Shown here in pieces: positions 49,844 to 59,689 of a stretch of DNA of 64,000 nucleotides (the first letter of the stretch is position 1; each line of letters opens with the position of its first letter). The stretch is taken from positions 124,001 through 188,000 of the forward strand of contig JAGXRN010000042.1 in the NCBI GenBank assembly GCA_018335875.1, read 5' to 3'. The translations under genes were made by a program, and so were the position numbers. Origin of the DNA: Dethiobacter sp. Lineage in GTDB: Bacteria; Bacillota; Dethiobacteria; Dethiobacterales; Dethiobacteraceae. Below the pieces are notes generated by a model. The model was given only the letters and a program-made list of their open reading frames with translations. It was not told the origin of the DNA and did not search any database.

Positions 49844-51040
49844 TTAGTACTTATACATATTATCCATCAGGTAATAGACCTGCTCGGCAGACCCCCATTT
49901 GGGTGAAAAATACGAAGACATATCCGACATAACTGCCGGAACCAGAAGCGCCATCATTTCCCTTTGCACACTGAGTTCCTCCAGGGTTGGAATGCCGATT
50001 TTTCTTAAAAATTCCCGAATTGCATCGGCCACAGCCAGGCCCAGTTCGGCATGAGCCATGCCCTTATCCAAAGATAGCCCCATGGCAGCACCAATCTGCC
50101 GCACTTTTTCGGGTACAGTATCGGCCACAAATTCCATAACTGCCGGCAGGGCCAAAGCACAACCCACCCCGTGCGGGATATGATAAAATGCACCAATGGT
50201 GTGTGCCATTGCGTGCCCGATGTGGGTAACTGTGCTGTTGAAGGCGGTGCCGGCTATGGTGGCGGCAAAACTCATATTTGTCAGGGCTGTAATATCATTG
50301 TTGTCTTTTACTGCTGCCGGAAGATTGTCCACTATCAGGGAAATTGCTTTTTGGGCCAAAGCATCGGACAGCGGGTTCATGCCCGATGAAGTCAGCGCCT
50401 CTGCCGCATGGGCAAAAGCATCCATACCACAAGCCGCCGTCAGTGACGCCGGCATGCCAAGCAAAAGTTCAGGGTCGATAATTGCCTGATTTGCGATGGT
50501 AGGGGGGCCTAATGTTGCTACCTTTTTGTTGTTTAATGTGTCTGTAACTATGGCAAACTCGGTTACCTCACTGCCTGTCCCCGCTGTGGTGGGGATAAGT
50601 ATTAACACCTTTCCGGGTTTTTGCACTACACCCAGGTCAAAATATTTAGTAATGGGAAAGGGGTTGGTCGTCAGTATGTTGACTGCTTTGGTTGCATCCA
50701 TTACGCTTCCGCCACCGACTCCAATGATACCGTCGATGTTCTCCTCATTGGCAAACGTTGCTGCCTCGTGGATGATGTAGTCAGGCGGGTCGGGCTGTAC
50801 GCCTTCATAACAGACAACCTGAATGCCTGCCGCTTTGAGATTTTCCACTATCCTGCCCGCAATGCCGGTATCCTTCATCCCCTGGTCATAAATACACAAT
50901 GCCTTCCTGATGCCAAGGCCCCTTGCCACCATGCCTGTCCGCCAGGAAGCTCCCGCGCCAAAAATCATCGGCGGTGACGGTTTGATGTTGACAATCATTA
51001 CTCCACCACTCCTTTCAAATGTATAAACATGCTTTACCAT
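49844..51040 (-). CDS. Iron-containing alcohol dehydrogenase
   Basis: IIGVGGGSVMDATKAVNIL...IPTTAGTGSEVTEFAIVTD...DAFAHAAEAL...GHAMAHTIGAFYHIPHGVGCALALP. Confidence 0.92.
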   Translation of the reverse strand: MVKHVYTFERSGGVMIVNIKPSPPMIFGAGASWRTGMVARGLGIRKALCIYDQGMKDTGIAGRIVENLKAAGIQVVCYEGVQPDPPDYIIHEAATFANEENIDGIIGVGGGSVMDATKAVNILTTNPFPITKYFDLGVVQKPGKVLILIPTTAGTGSEVTEFAIVTDTLNNKKVATLGPPTIANQAIIDPELLLGMPASLTAACGMDAFAHAAEALTSSGMNPLSDALAQKAISLIVDNLPAAVKDNNDITALTNMSFAATIAGTAFNSTVTHIGHAMAHTIGAFYHIPHGVGCALALPAVMEFVADTVPEKVRQIGAAMGLSLDKGMAHAELGLAVADAIREFLRKIGIPTLEELSVQREMMALLVPAVMSDMSSYFSPKWGSAEQVYYLMDNMYKY

Positions 51041-51149
51041 ATTTAGGTATATATCTATTATATCAAAAATATTCAGAAAATTAACTACCCAAAAAGTTAT
51101 TTATAAAAATATTTTTAAGAAGCAAATAGGTTTAAAAGTTGAATGCCTT

Positions 51150-52034
51150 TTAAAATTCAGTTACCTCTCCACCGCCTTTAATTGGCCTCTCTGTTCTTGT
51201 GTTGATATCCAGTGTCAAGCCAGGTTCAATTTGCCCGCTTCTTGTATACCCCCTGTCCTCCCAGAAGCCCCCCTGCTCGCTGTCGGTAAACTGGATATCC
51301 GCCAGCCATTTGCATGATTTGTAGCCCCACAGGTGCGGCACGAGAAGTCGAAGCGGCCAACCATACTCTTTCTCCAGGGGTTCCCCTTCTACTGCATATA
51401 CAAGCATCACCCGTTCATTTAATACTGCCAGAGGCATGCTGGTGTCATAGCCGCCGATACTGGTGAATCTGGCATGGATTGCTCCGGGCATCAGGTCAAC
51501 ATAACTCATAAAGTCCTGCCAGAGTACCCCCTCCCAGTTGGCTCTCACTGACCAACCGCTCACCGAAGTCAGTCTGGCATTGAGGGAAGTTTTAGGCATT
51601 TCCAAAATTTCCTGCAACGTAAACATGCGTTCGCTTTTAACCAGGCCCCATACATTTAAGCGATAAGCCTTTTCGTCTACTTTTGGAATCCCTTCAGCCT
51701 TGAAAACAGGTGTTTTCAGCCGGCCCAAAATACTCAAAAATATCACCCCATTTACATATAATAGGTAACGCCAAAACCTCCACGGGGATACCTGATGTCT
51801 ATATTTTTCAGCAGGAAGCGATATTACTTCCCTGACCCACAAGCTTAGAAGATCTGCTCCTATCCTACCGGAAAGCCCGGCTTTTTTTGTCAATGCGGCA
51901 TTTACTCCCTCCGCCACTATTACCACATCGGCAGAGACAGACTCTCCGTTATCAAGTATTACGCCACGTACAGGGCCCTTGCCCAGAATTTTTTTTTCAT
52001 ATAACATATCACGTACCGCTGTTTTTGTCAGCAA
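51150..52034 (-). CDS. Chimeric ORF: FixC-like flavoprotein fragment joined to a membrane-anchored molybdopterin oxidoreductase-like domain
   Basis: N-terminus GVILDNGESVSADVVIVAEGVNAALTKKAGL is FixC-like; remainder LTSVSGWSVRANWEGVLWQDFM...HLWGYKSCKWLADIQFTD is sulfite-oxidase/YedY-like. Confidence 0.65.
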   Translation of the reverse strand: MLTKTAVRDMLYEKKILGKGPVRGVILDNGESVSADVVIVAEGVNAALTKKAGLSGRIGADLLSLWVREVISLPAEKYRHQVSPWRFWRYLLYVNGVIFLSILGRLKTPVFKAEGIPKVDEKAYRLNVWGLVKSERMFTLQEILEMPKTSLNARLTSVSGWSVRANWEGVLWQDFMSYVDLMPGAIHARFTSIGGYDTSMPLAVLNERVMLVYAVEGEPLEKEYGWPLRLLVPHLWGYKSCKWLADIQFTDSEQGGFWEDRGYTRSGQIEPGLTLDINTRTERPIKGGGEVTEF

Positions 52035-52403
52035 TTCTGCTCCGGCCTGTTGTGCTCTTTTTCTGCCAGCCAGCGGTCAAATCTGGGTCGTATGGCAGTA
52101 AACTTATTGTAAGGCGATTTGGCAAAGCGCAGGCCTGTAAAACCAAGCTCAAGGGCTGAGTCATTGTCCAGCATCCACAATGTATCCCGGGTAACGGTTC
52201 GTTCCAGGGGAGCTTCAAGCCAGAATTCAGGCACCACCTCTGCAGTTGGCTCGCTGTAAATTACTCCGCCGAACATATTCTTACTGCCGGCGAAATCGCC
52301 ACGCTCAATTACTATTACTTTTAGGCCGCTTTTCGCCATGTGCAGCGCCCGCAGATGCACCTGCAAGTCCCCCGCCCACCACAACCGCATCATAATGCTC
52401 CAT
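52028..52403 (-). pseudogene. FixC-like flavoprotein N-terminus with frameshifts
   Basis: ATG at 52403 reads MEHYDAVVVGGGLAGASA, then frame change to ALHMAKSGLKVIVIERGDFAGSKNMFGGVIYSEP; second frame change at the junction with 51150..52034. Confidence 0.7.
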
Positions 52404-52519
52404 TATATTTCACCCCGTTCGCCGATAGTGTTTGCGAATTGAACTGATGAAATACACTGAATGATTAATTTACCTGGGTATTGACACACTGTACTTTGTA
52501 GGTATAGTTATTATAGGGA

Positions 52520-52951
52520 GTGATTAGTATGCCACAGCGTTGTATTATGGTCTTTTTATACCAATGGGAGAACTCGGAGCCAAAGTATCTGCTCTTAAAG
52601 CGCAACAGCATCCTTGGCGGTTACTGGCAGCCCGTTACCGGATTTATTGAAGCGCCGGAGACAAACAGGCAGGCGGCGCTGCGTGAACTCTCGGAGGAAA
52701 CTGGTGTTGAGGAATACGAGCGTGTGCTCGATCCCAAACACTTCTTCTTTTTTGACATGAATGGCCGGCAGTGTTCTGTATCGGTCCTCGCTATCGAGGT
52801 GAGAGCCCTGCCGAAGATTCGCCTTTCTTATGAGCACACCGATTATGATTGGCTGGGTTATGACGAGGCGAGAAACAGGCTGCACTGGGAAAACAACCGG
52901 GAAACTCTCGATATACTGCATTCCGCCCTCATACAGCAGAAACAGGCATAA
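52520..52951 (+). CDS. NUDIX hydrolase
   Basis: Nudix box GFIEAPETNRQAALRELSEETGV. Confidence 0.92.
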   Translation: MISMPQRCIMVFLYQWENSEPKYLLLKRNSILGGYWQPVTGFIEAPETNRQAALRELSEETGVEEYERVLDPKHFFFFDMNGRQCSVSVLAIEVRALPKIRLSYEHTDYDWLGYDEARNRLHWENNRETLDILHSALIQQKQA

Positions 52952-53012
52952 AAAATAGGCGCAGACGAGACCACTGAAAAACTAATGTTTTGCGGCCCCC
53001 ATATAAAAAGAG

Positions 53013-53051
53013 AATCCAGAAGAAGAGACTTACCATCTCGACTTCTGGATT
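53013..53051. terminator. Terminator
   Basis: AATCCAGAAG...CTTCTGGATT followed by T-tract. Confidence 0.65.
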
Positions 53052-53059
53052 TTTTTTAT

Positions 53060-53278
53060 TGTTATTGCTTCCACCACACAAACCCTCCTTTTTTTCAATA
53101 AGGGGGCGCTTTCATTGGCCCGCCTCCCTACAACCACCGTTTTTACCCCCGCAAGCAGGCGCCAAAACCTTAAGTCGCCGATCATATCATGTGTTATATT
53201 AGCAGAACACAGTGTTTTTGGTATGATCCCCACTAATTCCATAAACCTGGCAGTAGCCTCGGCACGCTGTTTCATCAA
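53060..53278 (-). pseudogene. Possible C-terminal fragment of a GT-D-fold glycosyltransferase-like protein
   Basis: MELVGIIPKTLCSANITHDMIGDLRFWRLLAGVKTVVVGRRANESAPLLKKRRVCVVEAI. Confidence 0.4.
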
Positions 53279-53305
53279 GGCCGATAATATTAACTCGGCT
53301 TGGCT

Positions 53306-54898
53306 TCATTTCTTTTCACTGTCCCTGCTCATACTTTTACCCGGAGAAAAGGCCACTTCGGTCACCCATGGGCCCTCAGTCTTAAATACCAGGTTGCATT
53401 CGCATCCCCATCTTTTCAGCGCCTCTTTTACCAGGCACTTAACCTGTGCCTGAAATTTTTTTTCCGCTGTTTTGGACATATTGCTCTCATGCCTTCTCTG
53501 ATGGTACAAGACACGGTTGATCCAGTGAAATTGGTAATGTTCAGCAAGTCGCAGCATCATCGCCAGGTCTTCCGCCATAATATTCTCCGTAAAGAGTTTT
53601 GTCTGCCAGCCGCCCACAGACATTAGCACATTTTTTCTGTAGAACCGCGGGCAGTGGGTTTTCATTTTTTTTACTACCTCATACTTGTCAGTGTAGTTTA
53701 GACCCGGATAGACTGCGCCTTCCTCCAGGCTATCCCCTCTCTGGTACCATATTTTTCGGTTGGCATACACCATCGCCACACTTTCAGGGAGGCTTTCCAT
53801 TTCCCGGACCATCACCTCCAGTGTCTCAGGCTCAAGCCAATCATCGGCATCGAGGTCAAGAATATAATCTCCAAGCGCAAACTTAAGCCCTGCATTCATT
53901 GCGCCAGGTTTTCCCCTGTTTTTGGCCAGTTCAACCAGGATGATCCTGGAATCTGAAAACCTGTTTACTCTGTCTGGGGTATTGTCGGTGGAGCCATCAT
54001 TAATTACAACCAGGTGAAAATCGGTAAAGGTCTGCGCAAGTACGCTGCCAATTGCCTTTTCTATAAATTTTTCCTGGTTGTACGCAGACAGAAGCACTGT
54101 AACCTTTGGCTTATCGCCATTTCTTTCCCTGTGGTCGACGCCGGCCCGGGCCATTTTCAGCAGGATCTGTTCCCTGGGGGTAGTCGTTGTATATGCAAAT
54201 TCTCCCCCTACCCGGTAGTTCATCAATGCCTCGGGGATAAACCTGATCTCGCCAAGTTCAAATAAACGCAGCCAAAATTCATAGTCTTCGACTTTTTCGT
54301 ATTTGGGGTCATAGCCACCGGCCTTTGTATACGCATCCCGCCTGAACAGGAATGACGGGCCGATGAAATTGTGCCTGAGGATAAATTCCCTCGGTTTATC
54401 CATCAAATATGTCATTTTATAGGCATAGCCCCGTTCCGGTACACCATCGCCTTCCGAATTTATGATTCTAAACAGGGAATAAACCAGGACAAAATCTTTG
54501 CCCGCTACTTGCATTTCTCTTACCAGCGTATCGAGAAAACGGGGGTAATGTATGTTATCACTTGACACCCAGGTCAGGTAACTGCAGTTGCCAAGCCGCG
54601 CAAACCCCTCATTCAGGGAAAAAGCTATCCCTTTGTTCTTATCCCTTTTGATAATCTCGCAAGGCACTGTCAGATTCCCGGCGGCTTCATATACCGCTTC
54701 CGCAGTCTCGCGATTTGCGCCGTCAATCACAATCACAAGCTTAAACCCGCGGAATTCCTGGGCTTCAATCGACTTCAAACATTCAGCAAGATACTCATTT
54801 TTCTGGTTGTACACCGGCAGCACAACACCGACCGATGGTTCGTTATTTCTTTCCGGTTTTTTTCGCTCCATAGTCCCTCCGCCTGCAAAATAACACAC
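53306..54898 (-). CDS. Glycosyltransferase with two GT2 (GT-A) domains
   Basis: VGVVLPVYNQKNEYLAECLKSIEAQEFRGFKLVIVIDGA and VTVLLSAYNQEKFIEKAIGSVLAQTFTDFHLVVINDGSTDNTPD...LDADDWL. Confidence 0.92.
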   Translation of the reverse strand: MCYFAGGGTMERKKPERNNEPSVGVVLPVYNQKNEYLAECLKSIEAQEFRGFKLVIVIDGANRETAEAVYEAAGNLTVPCEIIKRDKNKGIAFSLNEGFARLGNCSYLTWVSSDNIHYPRFLDTLVREMQVAGKDFVLVYSLFRIINSEGDGVPERGYAYKMTYLMDKPREFILRHNFIGPSFLFRRDAYTKAGGYDPKYEKVEDYEFWLRLFELGEIRFIPEALMNYRVGGEFAYTTTTPREQILLKMARAGVDHRERNGDKPKVTVLLSAYNQEKFIEKAIGSVLAQTFTDFHLVVINDGSTDNTPDRVNRFSDSRIILVELAKNRGKPGAMNAGLKFALGDYILDLDADDWLEPETLEVMVREMESLPESVAMVYANRKIWYQRGDSLEEGAVYPGLNYTDKYEVVKKMKTHCPRFYRKNVLMSVGGWQTKLFTENIMAEDLAMMLRLAEHYQFHWINRVLYHQRRHESNMSKTAEKKFQAQVKCLVKEALKRWGCECNLVFKTEGPWVTEVAFSPGKSMSRDSEKK

Positions 54899-55170
54899 AA
54901 AATACTGTAGTTGTAAGGATCGGCCTCTACAGCGAGAACTTTCCCTCCGTCGCCGACGGCGGCGTAAGCCAGCAGGGAGTAAAACCCGATATAGGCGCCG
55001 ATGTCAAGGAACATATCTCCGGGTTTAAGCATGCTTTTTAAAAATCCTGTTTCCAGAGGATCGTATAAATGAGGCTGATAGAGAAGCTGGTAATCCACAA
55101 ACTCAGCCTCACACAGCTTCATTTTAAAACCCAGTACATCGGCAATTCTAAGCCGGCTCACCGTTATCAC
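54775..55170 (-). pseudogene. FkbM-type methyltransferase N-terminal fragment
   Basis: LETGFLKSMLKPGDMFLDIGAYIGFYSLLAYAAVGDGGKVLAVEADPYNYSIL then unrelated tail overlapping the GT2 gene start. Confidence 0.65.
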
Positions 55171-55204
55171 CTTTTTCTATGTAAAATAAGTATCAGGAAC
55201 ACAG

Positions 55205-56494
55205 CTAGAGCGAAATAACCCTGCCTGCCTGCTTTGGCAGCGAACCGGTCAAATCCACCAGCATACTGCTGTGGGCAGCGAGCCATGGCAGATTGAAGGT
55301 GCTGTGGGCTACTGCAAGAACTGAACAGTCGTAACCTGAAAGAGTAATTTCATCAAGGCTGACACTGTTCATTTCACCTGTAGCCGTGCTGATCTTTTCC
55401 ACAAGGGGGTCGTGGTACCCGACCTCTGCCCCTTCCGACCTGAGACACTCTATCAGCTTGATAACCGGAGATTCGCGCGCGTCATTTACATCTTTTTTGT
55501 ACGCTGCGCCAAGGACTAAAACCCTGCTGCCCGCGGCAGTCTTTCCTGCAGCCGCAAGTGCCTCTCTGGCAAGGGCAGCGGCGTATTGCGGCATGGCTGA
55601 ATTTACCCTGCGCGCGTGTTCGGCAAACGCGGCCGGCTCGTTGTTTTCACGTGCAAAAAAAGCATAATAGCTGCTGTCAACCGGTACACAGTGCCCTCCT
55701 ACCCCAGGACCGGGATAAAAGGCCTGAAAGCCAAAAGGCTTCGTAGACGCCGCCTCTATCACATCCCAGATGTCTATGCCCGCCGCGCGGCAAACCTGTG
55801 CCATCTCATTGACCAATGCTATATTTACATCTCTGTATGTGTTTTCAAGCAGCTTTGCCATTTCTGCCGTTTCCGGTGTGCCAACAGGGACGACAGTCAT
55901 CCCCAGCAAATTATAAAAGAGTTGTGCCCTGTTCAGGCAGGCCGGCGTAACACCGGAGACCAGCTTTGGAATATTGCTTAAACAATACTCCCTGCTGCCG
56001 GGATCTATCCTTTCAGGGGAATATGAGAGAAAGAAATCGCTGCCTGCTTTCATCCCGCCCGACTGAAGGATCGGCAGGATTATCCCCTCTGTAGTGCCCG
56101 GTGCCACCGTGCTTTCCACGATAACCAGCTGCCCTGGGGAAAGCACTGCTGCCACAGAGCAGGCGGCATTTATGAGGCAGGAATAGTCAGGCTTTTTGCC
56201 GGCTGTCAGTGGCGTCGGCACGCATACAACTATTACTGCGCATGATGACAATTTGCCAAAGTCAGTGCTGACCGTGATTATACCATTTTCAAGCAGTGCC
56301 AAAATTTCGTAGTCGGCAATGTCGGAAACATACGATTTTCCCTGCCTGATGCTTTCGATTCTTTTTTCGTCCTGATCAATCCCCACCACAGGCAATTCTT
56401 TCTGCCCCACCAAAATGACCAGCGGCAGCCCGACATAGCCTAACCCGACAACACCAACCCCGGCAGAGAGCGTAAGTATTTTCTCGCTATACAA
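55205..56494 (-). CDS. Nucleotide sugar dehydrogenase (UDP-GlcNAc/ManNAc dehydrogenase-like)
   Basis: GVVGLGYVGLPLVILVGQK...SYSPERIDPG...LLENTYRDVNIALVNEMA...GPGVGGHCVPVDSSYY. Confidence 0.92.
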   Translation of the reverse strand: MYSEKILTLSAGVGVVGLGYVGLPLVILVGQKELPVVGIDQDEKRIESIRQGKSYVSDIADYEILALLENGIITVSTDFGKLSSCAVIVVCVPTPLTAGKKPDYSCLINAACSVAAVLSPGQLVIVESTVAPGTTEGIILPILQSGGMKAGSDFFLSYSPERIDPGSREYCLSNIPKLVSGVTPACLNRAQLFYNLLGMTVVPVGTPETAEMAKLLENTYRDVNIALVNEMAQVCRAAGIDIWDVIEAASTKPFGFQAFYPGPGVGGHCVPVDSSYYAFFARENNEPAAFAEHARRVNSAMPQYAAALAREALAAAGKTAAGSRVLVLGAAYKKDVNDARESPVIKLIECLRSEGAEVGYHDPLVEKISTATGEMNSVSLDEITLSGYDCSVLAVAHSTFNLPWLAAHSSMLVDLTGSLPKQAGRVISL

Positions 56495-56594
56495 TAATGA
56501 CCACCCCGCTTAACAGCTATCCCTACATGATATGTGTGCGGCTTTGCCTTGTTGCCATGAAGTAATTTAAACCCTGGCTTTTTCATAATATGAA

Positions 56595-57569
56595 TTGGAG
56601 AAAGCAGAAAGGGGTCGGGTTATGCACTATTTAATAACCGGCGGGGCAGGGTTTATAGGGACACATCTTTCGCTGCGGCTGCTGCGCGAAGGCAACCAGG
56701 TCACTATACTTGACAATCTTTCCACAGGCAGGGCAGACCGTCTGCGGGATTCAAAAGCAGAGATTATCACAGGCAGCGTAACAGACCGTGAACTTGTCTT
56801 TTCACTTGCGTCAAAATGCGACTACATTATTCATCTGGCCTGTGTGGTCGGTGTGCGGCTGACAATGTCGAGAGGCTGTGAAACGTTAAGACTCAGCCAT
56901 ACAGGCACAGAAAATGTGCTCGAGGCTGCAACAGTTTTCTCAAAGGGTATCTTTGTCGCCTCATCTTCAGCTATTTACGGAAAAACCCCAAAGGTCCCTG
57001 TTGCCGAAGAAGACGATTCGATCCTTGGTGCAAGCAATAAGGCCAGCTGGTTGTACTCAGTAGGCAAGCTTGTGGAGGAGCATTTGGCGCTGGCATATTG
57101 CCGCGAAAGAGAAACCAGTGTTAAAATCGGCCGTTTTTTCAATGTAATAGGCCCATATCAGACGGGCAGCTATGGCATGGTAGTACCAACTTTTATTACA
57201 CAGGCCCTCAAGGGCGAAGAACTGCCTGTATATGAAAAAGGCAAACAGACAAGGACTTTCGGTTATATCGAAGATATATTGGACGGTCTGCAGGTTGTAC
57301 TGCAAAAAGGGATTCCGGGAGAAATTTATAATATCGGTGGCTTTGAGGAAATTTCAATCCTTTCTTTGGCAGAGAAAATAATTGCTATGACAGGTTCTGA
57401 ATCAAATATTAGATTTATCCCATACTCGAGCGCCTTTGGCCCTTATTTTGAGGAAACAATAAGACGTATCCCGGACATCAGCCGCCTGCGTATGCTGGGG
57501 TATGAGCCACGCTACACCCTTGATGAGGCTTTAAGTGAAATTATTTCACATCACCGTAAAGCAACGTAG
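56595..57569 (+). CDS. NAD-dependent epimerase/dehydratase
   Basis: YLITGGAGFIGTHLSLRLLREGNQVTILDNLSTG; SSSAIYG...YSVGKLVEEHLAL. Confidence 0.92.
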   Translation: MEKAERGRVMHYLITGGAGFIGTHLSLRLLREGNQVTILDNLSTGRADRLRDSKAEIITGSVTDRELVFSLASKCDYIIHLACVVGVRLTMSRGCETLRLSHTGTENVLEAATVFSKGIFVASSSAIYGKTPKVPVAEEDDSILGASNKASWLYSVGKLVEEHLALAYCRERETSVKIGRFFNVIGPYQTGSYGMVVPTFITQALKGEELPVYEKGKQTRTFGYIEDILDGLQVVLQKGIPGEIYNIGGFEEISILSLAEKIIAMTGSESNIRFIPYSSAFGPYFEETIRRIPDISRLRMLGYEPRYTLDEALSEIISHHRKAT

Positions 57570-57604
57570 TCAATTCGATTATTCACTTAGCGGGAGGGCT
57601 TATT

Positions 57605-58546
57605 TTGCTGTATTTTATCAGCGAACATTTTGAAGAAAATCTTAGACTGCAGCCTGTGAACAACGGCATACGCCGGTTTCTTGGCGAAAAAAAAATAGAA
57701 TTTGAAGAAATTGCCTCTCCTCTTTCTTATGAAGGCTATTTAAAAAAAATGCCTACACAGACTGAACCAACGCAGGATGCCATCTGGCTGCTGGCCGATA
57801 CCCGCAGCATGGAAGCCTGTCATCTTCAAGAAATGCCCGGACGCAAGTATGCCCACTTTCACAGTGGAAACAGTTTAACACCTGACTTTTTAGCTCATAT
57901 TAACGGAGTATTTGCAGCTTCACAGTGGGACAAAGACAGAATAACCACAGCTTATCCCGCTTTGGAACAGCGTGTATACGTCTGCGGTTTTCCTTTTTAC
58001 CCCCCTCACCCCCCTTTGCATTCAAAACAACAGGATAGGAAGCAGAAAAGACTGGTGGCCTTCAACCAGTCTTTTTGCCTGGAGAATTTGCATATTCTAG
58101 AGGTCTACCTGAGCGGGTTGCTGAGAAATTTAGACTGTAAGGTAATACATCTCTCCCCGGTTGTAGAGCAGGCTGTGATTGGAGCTGACCCTGAAGCGCA
58201 CGCGCTTATGCTGGAGGGCCAAAAAAACGGCATGGAGTTTATCTTTTATACGCAGCCTGAAGAATACCATTGGTGGCTGTCGCAGGCCGATGTCTCCATT
58301 GCCACAACTATTGACCATCCAGATCTTACCGCTCTAATAGAGGCATCCACACTTGGCGCAACCTGCCTGGCGCCAAACCGTGGCCCCTTCCCCGAGTTCC
58401 TTGCAGAAGAAAACCTTTACTCACCCTACAACCTGGCCGTAATCTGTGAAAAAGCCGCTTTCCCTCCGCAAAACTCCTGCTGCACTGCGCGCTTTAACCC
58501 GGAGTCTGTTTATAAACTCTATGCCCAGGTGATGGGGGTGAGTTAG
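57605..58546 (+). CDS. Putative GT-B-like glycosyltransferase (TTG start), paralog of next gene
   Basis: LYFISEHFEEN...GVFAASQWDKDRITTAYPALEQRVYVCGFPF...VAFNQSFCLENLHILEV...LIEASTLGATCLAPNRGPFPEFLAEENLYSPYNL. Confidence 0.7.
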   Translation: MLYFISEHFEENLRLQPVNNGIRRFLGEKKIEFEEIASPLSYEGYLKKMPTQTEPTQDAIWLLADTRSMEACHLQEMPGRKYAHFHSGNSLTPDFLAHINGVFAASQWDKDRITTAYPALEQRVYVCGFPFYPPHPPLHSKQQDRKQKRLVAFNQSFCLENLHILEVYLSGLLRNLDCKVIHLSPVVEQAVIGADPEAHALMLEGQKNGMEFIFYTQPEEYHWWLSQADVSIATTIDHPDLTALIEASTLGATCLAPNRGPFPEFLAEENLYSPYNLAVICEKAAFPPQNSCCTARFNPESVYKLYAQVMGVS

Positions 58547-59530
58547 CTGCTCTACTTTGTTGGCTACTCCCCCGGTGAGGACAGCTGGACCGGGAGTTTC
58601 AACCGTGCGGTGGTAGATGAATTGCTGCAGCACAAAGTTGAGTTCACGAAGCTCCCTGCTTTTGACTGGCGCGGCCCTGCAGCACCCATAAAAGATTACC
58701 TGAGTATTGAAAGCAGTCCGGATGATGTCTGGTTTATCGGCTGGGCACAAAGTCCTCTAATTGAGATTATCCGCCATAAAGAGGGCCGCAAATACGGACT
58801 GGTCGTGGGCCTGACAAAAATGAACTTTGATCCGCTGGTATTCACCGGTGCTCTAAAAGATCTGCGAGAAAAAGAAAGACTGAGCATCTATGATAAAATC
58901 TTCGCCAATTCACGTTGGTGCCGGGAATGTATCGCCAGGGCGTATCCCCAACTGGCAGAAAAAGTTGCAGTGACCGGTTTCCCTTTTGACTTTGAAATCT
59001 ATCAGCCTTACCTGGACACAGTTAAAGAAGATGACCTCATAGTTTTTAACCAGCGCTTCTCCCTGGAGAGGCTGTACATGCTGGAAGTGGAAACAGCACG
59101 GATCCTTATACAAAGGGGATACAGGGTAAAGCATCTTTCAGGCACACCAGTCTCTAAACTTGTACAGAGAGCACCTGCCCTCGCCCCATTTCTGGCAGCC
59201 GCAGAAACGACAGGACTTGAATTTGTTTTTAACCCCGTCAAGGAAATTTACCACAAGAATCTGGCAAAAGCATCTGTTGTCGTCACCACATCAATTGCAG
59301 ACATGCTCCCATCGTCGCTAATTGAAGCCATCGTTCTCGGTTCAGTTCCAGTGGCGCCAAATTCATTCTGCTTTCCTGAATTTGTTCATAAAGACAATCT
59401 TTATACTCCATACGACCTGAATGAAATAATTGATATAGTGGAAAAGAAACCCCAAAGTTCTCACTCTGTATGCCAGTATGATAAAAAAACGGTTGTAGAA
59501 AATTTTTTAAGAGAAATGGGGCTGGCCTGA
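58547..59530 (+). CDS. Putative GT-B-like glycosyltransferase, likely CTG start directly after the TAG of the previous gene
   Basis: LLYFVGYSPGEDSWTGSFNRAVVDELL... same frame; KIFANSRWCRECIARAYPQLAEKVAVTGFPF...IVFNQRFSLERLYMLEV...LIEAIVLGSVPVAPNSFCFPEFVHKDNLYTPYDL. Confidence 0.7.
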   Translation: MLYFVGYSPGEDSWTGSFNRAVVDELLQHKVEFTKLPAFDWRGPAAPIKDYLSIESSPDDVWFIGWAQSPLIEIIRHKEGRKYGLVVGLTKMNFDPLVFTGALKDLREKERLSIYDKIFANSRWCRECIARAYPQLAEKVAVTGFPFDFEIYQPYLDTVKEDDLIVFNQRFSLERLYMLEVETARILIQRGYRVKHLSGTPVSKLVQRAPALAPFLAAAETTGLEFVFNPVKEIYHKNLAKASVVVTTSIADMLPSSLIEAIVLGSVPVAPNSFCFPEFVHKDNLYTPYDLNEIIDIVEKKPQSSHSVCQYDKKTVVENFLREMGLA

Positions 59531-59689
59531 TTGACAGACTGGAGATTGAGGGTATTTCCTCTTACAAAGTAAACATTGTTGATGTTAATGAACTTTAACT
59601 GGAGTTTTCTTTTCTTTCTGGTACAATACTGACAAAGAGATTTTACAGTACGCCATTTTTGAAAAAACCGGGAAGCGGAGTATTTTGAC

